The position numbers were made by a program, and so were the translations under genes. Shown in pieces: positions 1 through 16,182 of a DNA stretch of 64,000 nt. Below the pieces are notes generated by a model, which was given only the letters and a program-made list of their open reading frames with translations, had not been told where the DNA came from and did not search any database. The stretch is from NCBI RefSeq assembly GCF_046630445.1, contig NC_092339.1, forward strand, positions 77,084,001-77,148,000, read 5' to 3'. Origin of the DNA: Rutidosis leptorrhynchoides. Its lineage: Eukaryota > Streptophyta > Magnoliopsida > Asterales > Asteraceae. Every line of letters starts with the position of its first letter. Positions within the stretch are counted from its first letter, which is position 1.

Positions 1-528
1 ACTTTTTGGGTCATGCGACCGTATGAAGATTACACTTCCAGGCCATGCGATCGTATGGCCTGGGATTCCAGCTCAGGATCGCTTGTTTTCTTGTTTGCCG
101 ACAGTTTAATTAAATATATATAATATATAAATAATTTTAAGAATTATTTAAATATTTTATTATATTTATGTGCATAGTTGACTTGTAATTTTTAGTCCGT
201 TGCGTCGAGCGTTGAGAGTTGACTCTGGTCCCGATTTCGGATTTTCGAACGTCCTTGCATACAATTTAATATCTTGTATTTTGCGTTTTTGCATCTTGTA
301 CTCTTGTAATTTCGAGACGTTTCTCATCAATAATTGGAACCACTTTGATTGTAGTTTGTACTTTTGAGCTTTTTGGTCGTTTGCATCTTTAATTCGTCGA
401 ATCTGTCTTTTGTCTTCACCTTTTATTATTTAAACGAATATCACTTGTGAATAGAACAATTGCAACTAAAAGCTTGTCTTTCTTGAGGGATAATGCTATG
501 AAATATATGTTCGTTTTTAGCATTATCA
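1..528 (-). mobile_element. Partial LTR of element E, cut by the left edge of the window
   Basis: On the minus strand the LTR would begin TGATAATGCTAAAAACGAAC at 528. At this point the integrase reading frame of element A stops resembling integrase, so E inserted there. The other end and its target duplication lie outside the window. A 10-bp stem (GATAATGCTA / TAGCATTATC, about 489-527) sits at the very terminus. Two CpG-rich near-palindromes (CATGCG at 12 and 44) are spaced 32 bp apart. Recognition of the LTR start is partly from memory of similar plant LTRs. Confidence 0.65.
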
Positions 529-2799
529 ATTATCTCCAGACCCGTAATATGTCTATCCCCCACTTCACTCCAACAAATCGGAGACCTGCACTTTCTACCA
601 TAAACTGCTTCGAACGGTGCCATTTCGATACTCGAGTGGTAACTGTTGTTGTAGAAAAATTCTGCTAACGGTAGATGTCGATCCCAACTGTTCTCAAAAT
701 CAATGACACATGCTCGTAGCATGTCTTTAAGTGTCTGTCTCGTCCTTTCACTCTGCCCATCAGTTTGTGGATGACAAGCAGTACTCATGTCTAGATGAGT
801 CCCCAATGCTTGCTGCAATGTCTGCCAAAACCTTGAAACAAATCTGCCATCCCTATCAGAGATAATAGAGATTGGTATTCCATGTCTGGAGACGACTTCC
901 TTCAAGTATAATCGCGCCAAATTTTCCATTGTATCATCTTCTCTCATTGGCAGAAAGTGTGCTGACTTGGTGAGACGATCAACTATTACCCAAATAGTGT
1001 CATAACCACTTGCAGTCCTTGGCAATTTAGTAATGAAATCCATGGTAATATTTTCCCATTTCCATTCTGGGATTTCGGGTTATTGAAGTAGACCTGATGG
1101 TTTCTAATGTTCAGCTTTAACTTTAGAACACGTCAAGCATTCTCCGACGTATGTAGCAATATCGGCTTTCATACCCGGCCACCAAAAGTGTTTCTTGAGA
1201 TCTTGGTACATCTTTCCCGCTCCGGGATGTATTGAGTATCTGGTTTTATGTGCTTCCCCAAGTACCATTTCTTTCACATCTCCAAACTTTGGTACCCAAA
1301 TTCTTTCAGCCCTATACCGGGTTCCATCTTCCCGAATATTAAGATATTTCTCCGATCCTTTGGGTATTTCATTCTTCAAATTTCCCTCTTTTAAAACACC
1401 CTGTTGCGCCTCCTTTATTTGAGTAGTAAGGTTAGTATGAATAATTATATTCATAGCTTTTACTCGAATAGGTTCCCTGTCCTTTCTGCTCAAGCCGTTG
1501 GCTACCACATTCGCCTTCCCTGGGTGGTATCGAATCTCAAAGTCGTACTCATTCAACAGCTCAATCCACCTACGCTGCCTCATGTTTAGTTGTTTCTGAT
1601 CAAATATATGTTGGAGACTTTTGTGGTCGGTATATATGATACTTTTGACCCCATATAAGTAGTGCCTCCAAGTCTTTAATGCAAACACAACAGCGCCCAA
1701 TTCCAAATCGTGAGTTATATAATTTTGCTCGTAAATCTTCAATTGTCTGGACGCATAAGCAATTACCTTCGTTCATTGCATTAATACACAACCGTGACCT
1801 TACTTTGAGGAGTCACAATATATCACAAAATCATCATTCCCTTCAGGCAATGACAATATAGGTGTCGTAGTTAGCTTTTTCTTCAACAATTGAAATGCTT
1901 TCTCTTGTTCATCCTTCCATTCAAATTTCTTCCCTTTATGCGTTAATGCAGTCAAGGGTTTTGCTATTTTAGAAAAATCTTGGATGAATCTTCTGTAGTA
2001 AACAGTCAATCCTAAAAATTGGCGTATATGCTTCGGAGTTTTCGGGGTTTCCCAGTTTTCAACGGTTTCAATCTTTGCCGGATCAACCTGTATACCTTCT
2101 TTTTTCACTACGTGACCGAGGAATTGAACTTCTTCCAACCAAAATGCACACTTTGAAAACTTAACGTACAGTTTTTCCTTCCTCAACAATTCTAACACTT
2201 TTCTCAAATGTTCTTCATGCTCTTGATCATTCTTTGAGTAAATAAGTATGTCATCGATGAAAACAATGACAAACTTGTCAAGATATGGCCCACACACTCG
2301 GTTCATGAAATCCATGAACACAGCTGGTGCGTTAGTCAATCCAAATGGCATAACCATAAACTCGTAATGACCGTAACGCGTCCTAAAAGCAGTCTTTGGA
2401 ATATAATCCTCCTTCACTCGCATTTGATGATACCCTGAACGTAAATCGATTTTCAAATAAACCGACGAGCCTTGTAGTTGATCGAATAAGTCATCGATTC
2501 TCGGTAGTGGATAACGGTTCTTGATGGTAAGTTTGTTCAACTCTCGGTAGTCGATACACAACCTGAATGTACCATCCTTCTTTTTGACAAACAAAACAGG
2601 AGCTCCCCACGGTGATGTGCTTGGTCGAATGAAACCACGCTCTAAAAGTTCTTGTAATTGACTTTGTAATTCCTTCATTTCGCTGGGTGCGAGTCTGTAT
2701 GGTGCTCGAGCTATTGGTGCAGCTCCTGGTACAAGGTCTATTTGAAATTCAACTGATCGGTGTGATGGTAGTCCCGGTAATTCTTTCGGAAATACATTG
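529..2799 (-). pseudogene. Ty3/gypsy pol remnant of element A: reverse transcriptase, RNase H, integrase
   Basis: Continuous minus-strand frame from about 2799 to 529, broken only by stop codons near 1800, 1758, 1104 and 1080. Reverse transcriptase (2678-1860) keeps the FIDD catalytic motif and the FGLTNAP block. RNase H has the DHKSLQ block. Integrase shows the HHCC zinc finger (1210-1110), the first Asp in MDFITK, the second in ISDRDG and the Glu in GQSERT. It resembles the intact polyprotein of element D along its whole length, so it is the same gypsy lineage. The integrase tail is cut off by LTR E at 528. The protease and Gag parts continue at 5524, across the solo LTR. Confidence 0.93.
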
Positions 2800-3566
2800 T
2801 GTGACGACCCGAAAATTTCTGACCAAATTTAAACTTAATCTTTATATGATTAATATTTCTGACGCGATAAGCAAAGTCTGTAAAACTGAATCTCAAAATT
2901 TTTGAACTACTTTCATATATTCAAATACCTTTCGGTTGTTCTCGACGATTCGCGAACAATTATATGTATATAGATACATATATATACTATAACTTGAAAA
3001 TGTAACAATGTATTAATTGTTTGATACCGTACATTAAACTTATTAGTTTAAATACTTATTTGAATATATATGATAAGTTGGAATATTAATTGTATGAATA
3101 ACTTGTGACGTATATTTAAAACATGTTTATATTGAAAATATATATATTTAATAATATGATAAAATGTAATATTAATTTAGTTATAAAACATTTGATAATA
3201 CTATTATATTGGTAAATAACGAGAGGATGATTTATAAAAGTAAATGACCAAAACAATCGAAAGTTTAAGATATACTTTGAGTGGTATAGTTTATGGATAA
3301 TTTAAGATTATATTTTGACAAAGGTACGAGTCACGAAACGTAAAGTATTAGTTTTCTAAGTGTACAAAAATGCGTTCGAGAAACCGGAACCGGGACATAA
3401 GTCGAGTAACAACGTACGACTTATCGGAACAAAAATTTCAAGTCAACTATGCATGTGAATTTAATATAATATATAATTAATTATATAAATTAAATATATT
3501 GTATTTATAATTAAAAAACATGTCGACAAGCTAGTGTACAAAAAAAATGTGAGCTGGATCAGCACC

Positions 3567-3614
3567 CCATGCGATCGCATGGGAATTGGGCATCACAGCC
3601 ATGCGATCGCATGG
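3567..3614. repeat. Doublet of a perfect 16-bp CpG palindrome
   Basis: CCATGCGATCGCATGG occurs twice, at 3567-3582 and 3599-3614, spaced 32 bp start to start, in otherwise AT-rich DNA. The second copy ends 21 bp before a TATA box. A degenerate doublet with the same 32-bp spacing occurs in LTR E (11-60). Confidence 0.9.
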
Positions 3615-3635
3615 CCCTAAAAATCTGGCCAAGTC

Positions 3636-3644
3636 TATAAAAGG
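3636..3644 (+). promoter_or_regulatory. TATA box of the solo LTR promoter
   Basis: TATAAAAGG lies directly downstream of the palindrome doublet and upstream of a pyrimidine-rich tract. This is the expected layout at the U3/R junction of an LTR. Function is inferred from sequence only. Confidence 0.65.
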
Positions 3645-3713
3645 CCACGAGTTCTGCCCGAATCCTTACACCTTCATATTTATTTCTTTCTTTCTCTCTG
3701 ATATATATATTTA

Positions 3714-3746
3714 TACTATTATTTATATTATTATTATTATTATTAC

Positions 3747-3821
<75 letters not shown>

Positions 3822-3835
3822 TATTATTATTATTA
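3714..3835 (+). repeat. (ATT)n microsatellite in the solo LTR
   Basis: About 120 bp of mostly perfect ATT units. It lies just downstream of the predicted LTR transcription start and would be in the transcript leader. The long poly-Asn and poly-Ile frames here are artefacts of the repeat. Confidence 0.95.
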
Positions 3836-5523
3836 AGGTTAATATTATTATTAATCTTATTATTATTATTAGTATTATACATAAAATACTACGACGAGGT
3901 CATGTCCAAACGATTTCAAAAATGGTTTTCGAGCGGGATAAAGCTAATAAAACTATGGGTTATAGCTATGGAGGTTATGGGTAATATTCGTGGGTAATAT
4001 TCGCAAGTCAAACCTAGTGTTTATCATCTCTGTTACGTCTGCGTACTTTACTACAATATTCAATCTAAATATTGATACGTAAGCACACATATTTTATCTT
4101 TTATATATTAATAAGTGTATCCCTGACTAGTGCACGAGTATATATATTTATGCATGCTTGTATGCTAAATTTCGTCATTAAACATTTTATGATGAATCAC
4201 GAATTAAATACATATATTACTGATAAAAGGTATATGATATGCATGTTTTTGGAAAGCTGGCGAAAAATCAATAACTTTTCATTTAGATATAGAATAGTTT
4301 CGATGAACGGATTAAAAGATATGATCAACTGAATTATGATTAACGTTAATTGAAATTGCTTTCGAATCTGCAATTAAGATTTAAACAACTTGTTCATAAG
4401 ATTGATAAATTGGATTTTCAAATATTACTAATCGAGTAAATAAATCCTTATATAAGGCACATCTCGTTTTATTGAACTATTATCAAAATTGACTTTTTGA
4501 AACGACTTTTGATAAACTTTTGTATGTCAATCTCGAGCATTAGAATTATGATACACTATGACCTGACCTAGCTTGATAGATATTTATTGACCAACATATG
4601 TTCTCTAGGTTGAGATCTACGATTATTTGATATTTTGAGTTTCGGTCACATTACGATGAACAACTTTATGTGCTGCTAAGGTGAGTTTCATTGCTCCCTT
4701 TTTAATTGCTTTTGCAATATATATTTTTGGGCTAAGAATACATGCAATTTATTTTAAACGCAATGGATATAAGTACATACTTAATTCTACACTGAGTTTG
4801 AACCGAAAATCCCTTAGCTTTGGTAACTAGTAGCTGCCAGTACATAGGATGTGGACTGGTGGACGCGAATAACAGTATATGGATCTATAGGGCTTGATAT
4901 CCCCGTCCGAGCTAGAGCGCTAGCCTTTTAACGGACGTGTGTTATTTGAGTTTAGGACACGTTGGTTTGCGTGTATTAAAACGAATGGGGTATTTATCAT
5001 TATAACGTTAAAGCTTAGTTACCAGGGTGCTCTGTTATGTAGAATCTATTGATAAACGTTTCTGGATAAAACAACTGAAATCTTGTGATCCACTTTTATA
5101 TACAGATTATGCAAAACACTAAAACTATGAACTCACCAACCTTTGTGTTGACACTTTTTAGCATGTTTATTCTCAGGTTCCCTAGAAGTCTTCCGCTGTT
5201 TGCTTATATGTGATACAAGCTATGTGCATGGAGTCATACATGCTTTATTCAAGACAACTTTGCATTCACAAAATCATCACCATGTATCTTATTTTGACTG
5301 CATTGTCAACGGATGTAGTATTGTAAACTATTATATACGGTGATTGTCTATACGTAGAAATCATCAGACGTCGAAAACCTTGGATTTATATATTCATTTA
5401 TGGTGTGCCTTTTCAAAAGAATGCAATGTTTACAAAACATATCATATAGAGGTCAAAACCTCACTATGAAATCAATGAATGATGTATTCGTCCAAAGGGA
5501 TTTGGAAGGATCGTCACACATTG

Positions 5524-6083
5524 GGAAATTCTTTTGCGACGGGAACATCATTGATGTTCTTTTCTTCAGTATGTACTTTCTCGACGTGTGCTAGAACGGC
5601 ATAGCAACCTTTTGTTATTAGCTTTTGCGCTTTCAAATTACTAATAAGATTTAACTTCGCATTGCTCTTCTCTCCGTACACCATTAAGGGTTTTCTCTTT
5701 TCGCGCATAATGCGAATCGCATTTTTGTAACAAACGATTTCTGATTTCACCTCTTTCAACCAGTCCATGCCGATTATCACATCAAAACTTCCTAACTCTA
5801 CTGGTATCAAATCAATCTTAAACGTTTCGCTAACCAGTTTAATTTCTCGATTCTGACAAATATTATCTGTTGTAATTAATTTACCGTTTGCTAATTCGAG
5901 TAAAAATTTATTATCCAAAGGCGTCAATGGACAACTTAATTTAGCACAAAAATCTCTACTCATATAGCTTCTATCTGCACCTGAATCAAATAAAACATAA
6001 GCAGATTTATTGTCAATAAGAAACGTACCCGTAATAAGCTCCGGGTCTTCCTGCGCTTCTGTCGTATTAATATTGAAAACTCT
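5524..6083 (-). pseudogene. Gypsy protease region of element A
   Basis: Retropepsin-like domain with its active-site DSGA triplet at about 5975-5990, followed by the conserved block ending in a GMDWL motif. It is in frame with the upstream gag ORF but separated from it by one TGA (6084-6086). It runs in frame into reverse transcriptase once the solo LTR is removed. The homologous region of element D is uninterrupted. Confidence 0.9.
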
Positions 6084-7310
6084 TCAGCGACCTTGCCCAT
6101 TAGTATTCCCTTGATTCGGGAAATTTCTAATAATGTGGCCCGATTTTCCACATTTATAACAAACTGCGGCGGCATTACTGGTTCCGGCATTATTTGTTCT
6201 ATTAATTTTGTTATTCGTCGGTCCGTAGACCTCACACTTTGCCGCACCATGACCATTTCTTTCACACTTGGTGCAAAATGTCATGCAGAACCCATTCTGG
6301 TGGTACTCTTCACACCTTTGGCATGACTGTTTCTGATTTTTGTTGTTATAGTAATTGTTGTTGTTGCGGTTGTTATTGTTGTTGGGGCGATTATTGTAGT
6401 TGTTGTTGTTGGGACGTTTGTTGTAGTTGTTTTTGTTGGGACGTTTGTTGTAGTTGTTGTTGTTGGGACGTTTGTTGTAGTTGTTGTTGTTGGGACGTTT
6501 GTTGTAGTTGTTGTTGTTACGATTGATGTTGTAATTGTTGTTATTGTATTGGTGACTCTTGTCTCCATTTTCTTCCCACTTTCTCTTGACTTGTTTCATG
6601 TTGGCCTCTTCGGCCGCCTGCTCTTTAATTCTTCCTTCAATCTGGTTCACTAGTTTGTGAGCCATTCGACTTGCCTTTTGTATGAAGGTCGGCTCGTTTG
6701 AACTCACATCCTCCTGAATCCTTTCTGGTAACCCTTTTACAAATGCGTCAATCTTCTCTTCTTCATCTTCGAACACTCTTGGACACAATAGGCACAATTC
6801 TGTGAATCGTCGTTCGTATGTGGTAATATCTAATCCTTGCGCTCGTAATCCTCTAAGCTCTACTTTGAGCTTATTGAACTTGTTTCTGGGACGGTACTGC
6901 TCAGTCATCATGTGTTTGAATGCTGACTACGGTAGTGCGTAAGCAGTATCTTGTCCCACCTACTCGAGATAGGTGTTCCACCATGTTAACGCAGTACCTG
7001 TGAAGGTATGTGTAGCGTACTTCACCCGATCTTCTTCGGTACATTTACTTATGGCAAACACCGATTCGACCTTCTCGATCCACCGTTTCAATCCGATTAG
7101 TCCTTCGTTTCCATCAAATTCCAAAGGTTTACAGGCAGTGAATTCTTTGTAGGAGCATCCTACACGAGTTCTTGTGGCGTTAGTTTCATGGCTGGATTCA
7201 GAGTTATTGTTGTTTTGCATCACAGCCTGTACTGCGGCTATGTTTGCTGCAAGGAAAACAAAGAAGTCTTCCTCGCTCATGTTCAATTTCTGACGAGTCG
7301 TCGGTGTCAT
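6084..7310 (-). pseudogene. Gypsy gag (capsid and nucleocapsid) of element A
   Basis: The frame starts at the ATG at 7310, because the upstream in-frame TTG codon is not a plant start. It has a capsid segment with the LTWWNTY block, an Asn-rich linker and two zinc knuckles. The second knuckle reads CYKCGKSGHIIRNF, with Phe where the last Cys should be. Two in-frame stops at about 6960 and 6928 split the capsid, at least one at a position where D has Trp. A TGA ends the frame before the protease. By homology it would form the virus-like particle; as it stands it is dead. Confidence 0.9.
6384..6522 (-). repeat. 27-bp coding minisatellite in gag
   Basis: About five tandem copies of a 27-bp unit encode repeats of Asn-Asn-Asn-Asn-Tyr-Asn-Lys-Arg-Pro just before the zinc knuckles. 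The unit length is a multiple of three, so copy number can vary without breaking the frame. Element D has no equivalent array. Confidence 0.88.
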
Positions 7311-7647
7311 TTCCTTCAAAAATAGTCAAAAGAATTAAGTTAATCATATAGAATATTAAGAGTAGTTAATAGCATTTCGTAGTATAATATGAACTCATTT
7401 ATAAAAGTTTTTTCTTCATATTAGCTTTTTATAAGTTTTAATTCGGGTAGTACCTACCCTTTAAGTTCATACTTAGTAGCTAATATACAATTCAACTACT
7501 ACAATTCTATATGAAAAACTGATTACAATAATATTTTGCGTTCAAACTTTTATACAATATTTTACAAACTTACAATACCGCTATTTTACATATAGCATGA
7601 AATATAGCACATAATAACTTTGGTACAAGGTAGTTGCGAAGACAATT

Positions 7648-8343
7648 CTAGTTTAACGCAAGTCGTTCAGCAAAGGCAATAAAGACACGTAATTCATAGG
7701 TCCAGAAACAAGTCATGTATTCTGGTTTTACTAATACTATTTCCCATCCTTGGTCTTGTGGAAAATATCCATTGTGGCCGTTGGCTAGGCAACATGTTGT
7801 AACGTCGTCAAAAGGACGAGGGTTTTGTAATGCCCAATAGCCCCGTAACAATCTAAAAATTTTATTTCTCACCCCAACTACTGAATCCGTCACCTGTGGG
7901 AATATTTTATTCAGAAATTGCAACCCGATGTTCTTTTTCTATATTTGGTGAGAAGCGAACATTACTAATCCGTAAGCATAACATGCTTCTTTAAATTGCA
8001 TGTTTGAAGCTCTTTCTAATGCACGAAGTCATATGTTGGGATACGTGGAGTCAAAATAGGCTCTCAACCCGTAGCGTAAAATTGCATTTGGGTTTCCCGC
8101 ACTCAATGCCTTAAAGAAAACACGGCGTAACTTAGGGTCTCCCCAATGTGATATACACCATCTATTGAAGGAAAGCCTTTTATAAACTAAGGCATGCTTG
8201 GAACATCTTTCAAATGTTCTACAGACTAATCTCACCGTAAATAATTGTGCCGATGAATTATGACCAACTTTAGACAAGATTTCATTAATCATATCCCCTA
8301 GTAGGTCTTCTAAAATATTTGGTCGCCTATTCTTAACATCCAT
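7648..8343 (-). pseudogene. F-box protein-like ORF carried in the leader of element A
   Basis: One minus-strand frame of 232 codons from the ATG at 8343 to the stop at 7648, interrupted by a TGA at about 8029 and a TAG at about 7936. The N-terminus (ILEDLLGDMINEIL, then a conserved CRTFERCSKH segment) looks like an F-box. The middle (SAGNPNAILRYGLRAYF) and the later Cys-rich part resemble the plant At2g35280/At1g67623-like F-box family, with tetratricopeptide-like helices. It lies between the primer-binding site and gag, in the same direction as the element. It is probably a captured host gene. The family call is from motif memory. Confidence 0.68.
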
Positions 8344-8520
8344 TTTGTGTTTTTATAGTGTAAAATAGACAAGGATTAGATTCGAAAAAGATAATTAACA
8401 AACAATACAAGCAATTTTTGCATATACATAAAAGTACAAGCACACTACCATACATATATTACACAACATGATTACAACTCTTTATTCTGACTCACTCGTT
8501 TCTCCCTCTTCGGACTTGGT

Positions 8521-9117
8521 TCATTTTGCTAACTTCCTAGGGATATATGGTGCTCCTCTAATACGAGCCGTCGTTTTCACAAATGGTTTAGAAAAACCTG
8601 GTGGCCTAGATGTTCCCGGGTTATAGTTAAAATTTAAGAAATACGGGTGTTTACGATACACATAAAGTTCATCGGGGTTGGAATCAGGTTTCTCTATTTT
8701 GATGCATTTTCCCTTATTATTTTCTTTTGCTTTATTAAATTGAGCCTGGTTAATCTCTATAGCATCATCGGAATCCTCATCGGGATCCGATTCATCAGAA
8801 AATTGGTAGTTTTCCCAATATTTTTCCTCCTCATCGGAGACACCACAAACCATTTTTAATTTTGGACCATCGGTTGAAGATTTTCTTTTATTTAACCATT
8901 TTTCTGTAGTTTTTATTATATTTTCCCCCAGAACTTCTTCTTCTTCCAGTTCCTTTTCTTCCGGTTCCTCTTCTTCCGGTTCCTCTTCTTCAGGTTCCTC
9001 TTCTTTCGGTTCCTCTTCTTCCGGTTCCTCTTCGGAAATTTGTGAATCTTCTCAAAATATATTCGACTCTTCATTGTTATTAGGTGAGTCGATGAGATTG
9101 GTACTGGAGGTAGACAT
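8521..9117 (-). pseudogene. Acidic Glu/Pro-repeat ORF in the leader of element A
   Basis: A frame of 199 codons from the ATG at 9117 to the stop at 8521, with one in-frame TGA near codon 22. It encodes a run of EEEEP-type repeats (about 8920-9035), a second acidic stretch (DESDPDEDSDD) and a basic, Pro-rich C-terminus ending in PRKLAK. I recognise no family. It is the first ORF after the primer-binding site and precedes the F-box-like ORF. It could be an accessory protein of this gypsy family or part of the captured gene. Confidence 0.5.
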
Positions 9118-9308
9118 CTATCACACATTAACTAACACATTAGTAATATATCACATAATATTTACATGTAAAAAAATATATAGTTTCCAACAAAAAGTGT
9201 TAAGCAATCGTTTTTAAAGAAAACACGGTCGAAGTCCAGACTCACTAATGCATCCTAACAAACTCGGTTAGACACACTAATTCAAATTTCTGGTTCTCTA
9301 AGACCAAC

Positions 9309-9320
9309 GCGCTGATACCA
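9309..9320 (-). other. Primer-binding site of element A (tRNA-iMet type)
   Basis: On the minus strand it reads TGGTATCAGCGC, two bases inside the LTR end at 9323. This nearly matches the TGGTATCAGAGC that pairs with the 3' end of initiator tRNA-Met; one base differs. It fixes the element's orientation and the inner LTR boundary. Confidence 0.88.
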
Positions 9321-9322
9321 AC

Positions 9323-12938
<3,616 letters not shown>

Positions 12939-13108
12939 ACGGTGATCGAGGATGCGTTGATGTGCCAAGAGGAGGTTCTTGATGAATCTTGGGTTTTAGA
13001 TTCATGTGCCTCATATCATGCTACCCCGTACATGATCGAGATGATGAATTTTAAGAGTTATTCCGGTAGGGTTTGAGTTGCGAATGAGAGTACTCTTGAT
13101 GTTTCCGG
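12939..13108 (+). pseudogene. Ty1/copia protease fragment, left part of element C
   Basis: Plus-strand frame with the copia protease context WVLDSCASYHATP. The active-site DSG is mutated to DSC, and a TGA follows at about 13071. It is bounded on the left by LTR A and on the right by element B. The frame continues exactly in phase at 35696 once B and one copy of TCCGG are removed, so both pieces come from one gene. Confidence 0.85.
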
Positions 13109-16107
13109 TGTGATGACCCGGGAATTTTCGACCAAATTTGAACTTAATCTTTATATATTTCCAATACGATAAGCATAGTCTGTTAGACCGAGTCTCAAAA
13201 ATTTTGAGCTAGTATATGAAATCATTTAACCCTTGACTTTTCCCGATGATTCACGAACAACTATTTGTAAATAGATAATATATACACATATTTAAATAGG
13301 TATTTATAATTTGAAATATAATTTAGAATATTATATAATATGAGTATTAGGATTTATATTGTAAAATAAATAAAATAAAATGCGATTAATGGAAACTATA
13401 GAATATATAGATATATATAAATATGTATATAGATATTACTTGTAAATATATATAAAGTTACATTAAATCTATTATTTAAAAATATTTAATAAAATTGTTT
13501 TAGTAATTAACTTTGCTATTTTAAAACTGTTTATATATAGAAGGGGAATATAAATGATTTCGAGCTTAATTGGTAAACGTCAGTAACCCGGTTGATGTTT
13601 TATTAGTTTTAATATAGATATTGTACATGTTCATGATGAATTGGAACAAAAGTTGGACTATAAATTGATTATGAAGATTTTAGATTTGTTAAAAATATTT
13701 TTACATTTTTAAGTTTAAATTTTAGTACTCCGTACATATAAATTGGAACATAAAATAAATAATTATCGAACCTTTTTGATCTGGTTTCAAACAGATAATG
13801 AGTGAAATAATTAAATACATTTAATCTAAAAATTTGGAATTTTTAGGAGCATTTTATACGATAACTGTTTAGCAATGGACACACTCCGTTAAAAGTGTCG
13901 GTAGAGTGAGAACAAAACTAGTGAGCTGTACACATGTTGATTTCCGTTTCTTTTGACTTATGTAATAAAAGTGTTGTATTATTTATAATATAAAGTAAAT
14001 ATATATGAGAGATGTATATTTGTTTGCTTGTGATTACCCGGCTGTTTTAATAGAAACACTGTATCATCTTTTCATTCCACTTGTTTTTTTTATTTTATAA
14101 TTTTTATGTTATAGTATATATTATACTATATGTTGGTAAAACTGCAAATGGTATGCATATATAGATATATAGATGTTATAGGCATATACATGAGAATCAT
14201 TCAAGAGGTAACCCAACACCCTTTTCTCCCTTCACCCGTGTCATCTTGATCTCCGAAATCCACCAACAACCGTCAATTACCACCACCTCAAGCCTACATC
14301 ACCATTAAACAACCACCACCATCACACGACAGCTTTCTGTTCCTGTTTCAGGTCGAAAACCTCACAACTCACCTAGGTTATACTACTAATCAAACGAATT
14401 AGGACGTTTCCTGTTTTGTGTTCAAGTCAAACAACTTTAAACCTCCAAACGAACACTAGATACAATCGTAAGTATCTATTTTTCTTCTTCATTGTTGCTG
14501 TAGCTACTACATCTGTTATTCCATCTATTATTTTCTGTTTTGATTCGTAAATACACCCATGATCACCATCCTCAAACCACACTCTCTTGTTTACTACTTA
14601 AATTATTATCGTTGCTTCCGTTTCTGTTTAACCACCATAAATAACCATCTCAACCGTCACCAAACATAACCCATTTGAACCACCACTTACAGCCTCTTTT
14701 TGCTACTATCTTTTCCTTCTGTTTATACTTCATATTCATCATCATCATCGCGTATTACTGCTGTAACTGAATGTAAAAACCCACTTGATTTCCTTGATGT
14801 AACGGAGTATTATTTAATTTATGGTGGGCACCGAATTCCTATTAATTATAGTGATGATTTACAACAAGTGATAAAAATATCCTTCTGGTCCCGTCCACTA
14901 AAACGACATATACATATTGTTGGTGATTGTTAGGGCCCCCTGGGAATGCTTTATTGAAAATAATTCGGAAGTATACAAAGTTCCCGTGATTCCCGTTTTA
15001 AAGAAAAGTAATAGATGAAATTTTTTTTTTTAGAAATAAGCTCGAGCTGGACATTGTTCCCTTTACTTGAGTGAGACTTTTCTTTTCTTTTAAACCGACT
15101 TTTTACTTGGACAATGATTCTATGACTGCGGAGCCGAAATTCCTTTCCATTTTCTGTTGGGTTTGTATATCTAATTGGGCCGTGTTTGTTTAAGATGTTG
15201 GGCCACCATATTCTATTTCTTAGTTGGGTCGTGATCCAATCACTAACCCTTGTTGGCCTGCTGCTGCATAATTTTTTTATAATGAGGGTGGTGTTAGCGA
15301 ATTAGTTCCAAGAACGTTGCAGAGGTAATCAAGTTAGCTGAAAGGGTGGTGTTAATGATTATAAGGGATACGGGGTAATTAAAGAATGATAATGATAAAT
15401 ATAGGTAATAATCATGAAGATAGTGACTAAATTATTAAGATTATGATTGAGATACATGGTATACAATATTGATTCGATAACAAACTGGAAATGAATATGA
15501 ATATGATACGTGACTTTGATGGGGTAATGAGTTGGATATAATGATGAGGATGATTATGATAATAACGAGATCATAATGATGATAAGTGATGATGATGGAT
15601 AATGGTTTAACGAAAATGACTATAATAATAAGGATGATGATGTTAAATGATCGGGTTTAGGATAATATTAAATGATGCACGATATAAATATAGATGATGA
15701 TAAGCAAGGGATCGTTGTGATAATAATAATAAATGAAGTGATTAAGGTGATGAAGATACATAAAATGAGATGATGAGGTAAAAGAATGATATGAGAATGA
15801 GGATGATACACGATTTATGATTATGATTTTATAAGTGATCGTGATCACAGAAATGACTTGACAATGGTGAGGAATTAGGAGTGTTTGTGGTTAAGGAGTA
15901 ATCGGGTTAGCGGGACGTCGTGGGTTCAAACTCGGACTTGGGCATTTTTTTTAAGGGCTACTTCCTTGAGGTAGTATTTCTATTATCATTACTATTATTG
16001 TTATCGTATCATTATTAGTATTAATATAAGTATTATTATTATTAATATTATCATTTTATGAATTAATAAAATAGGTATTATTATTTTTTTTATCATTTTA
16101 ATTATTA

Positions 16108-16182
<75 letters not shown>

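Larger units (their letters stand above)
2800..5518 (+). mobile_element. Solo LTR inserted in the pol gene of element A
   Basis: Begins TGTGACGACC and ends ATCGTCACA; the outer 8 bp are inverted copies of each other. It is flanked by the 5-bp duplication CATTG (2795-2799 and 5519-5523). Removing it with one duplication (2724 nt) rejoins the protease and reverse transcriptase frames in phase. No primer-binding site or internal domain is present, so this is one LTR left by recombination between two. Its start resembles the LTRs of element B. Confidence 0.93.

Noticed and set aside
3559-3984. ORFs of poly-Asn and poly-Ile
   Set aside because: They are translations of the ATT microsatellite in the solo LTR.
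14700-14933. 77-codon ORF repeated at 23393-23626
   Set aside because: It is duplicated only because it lies in both LTRs of element B. Composition and context do not suggest a protein.
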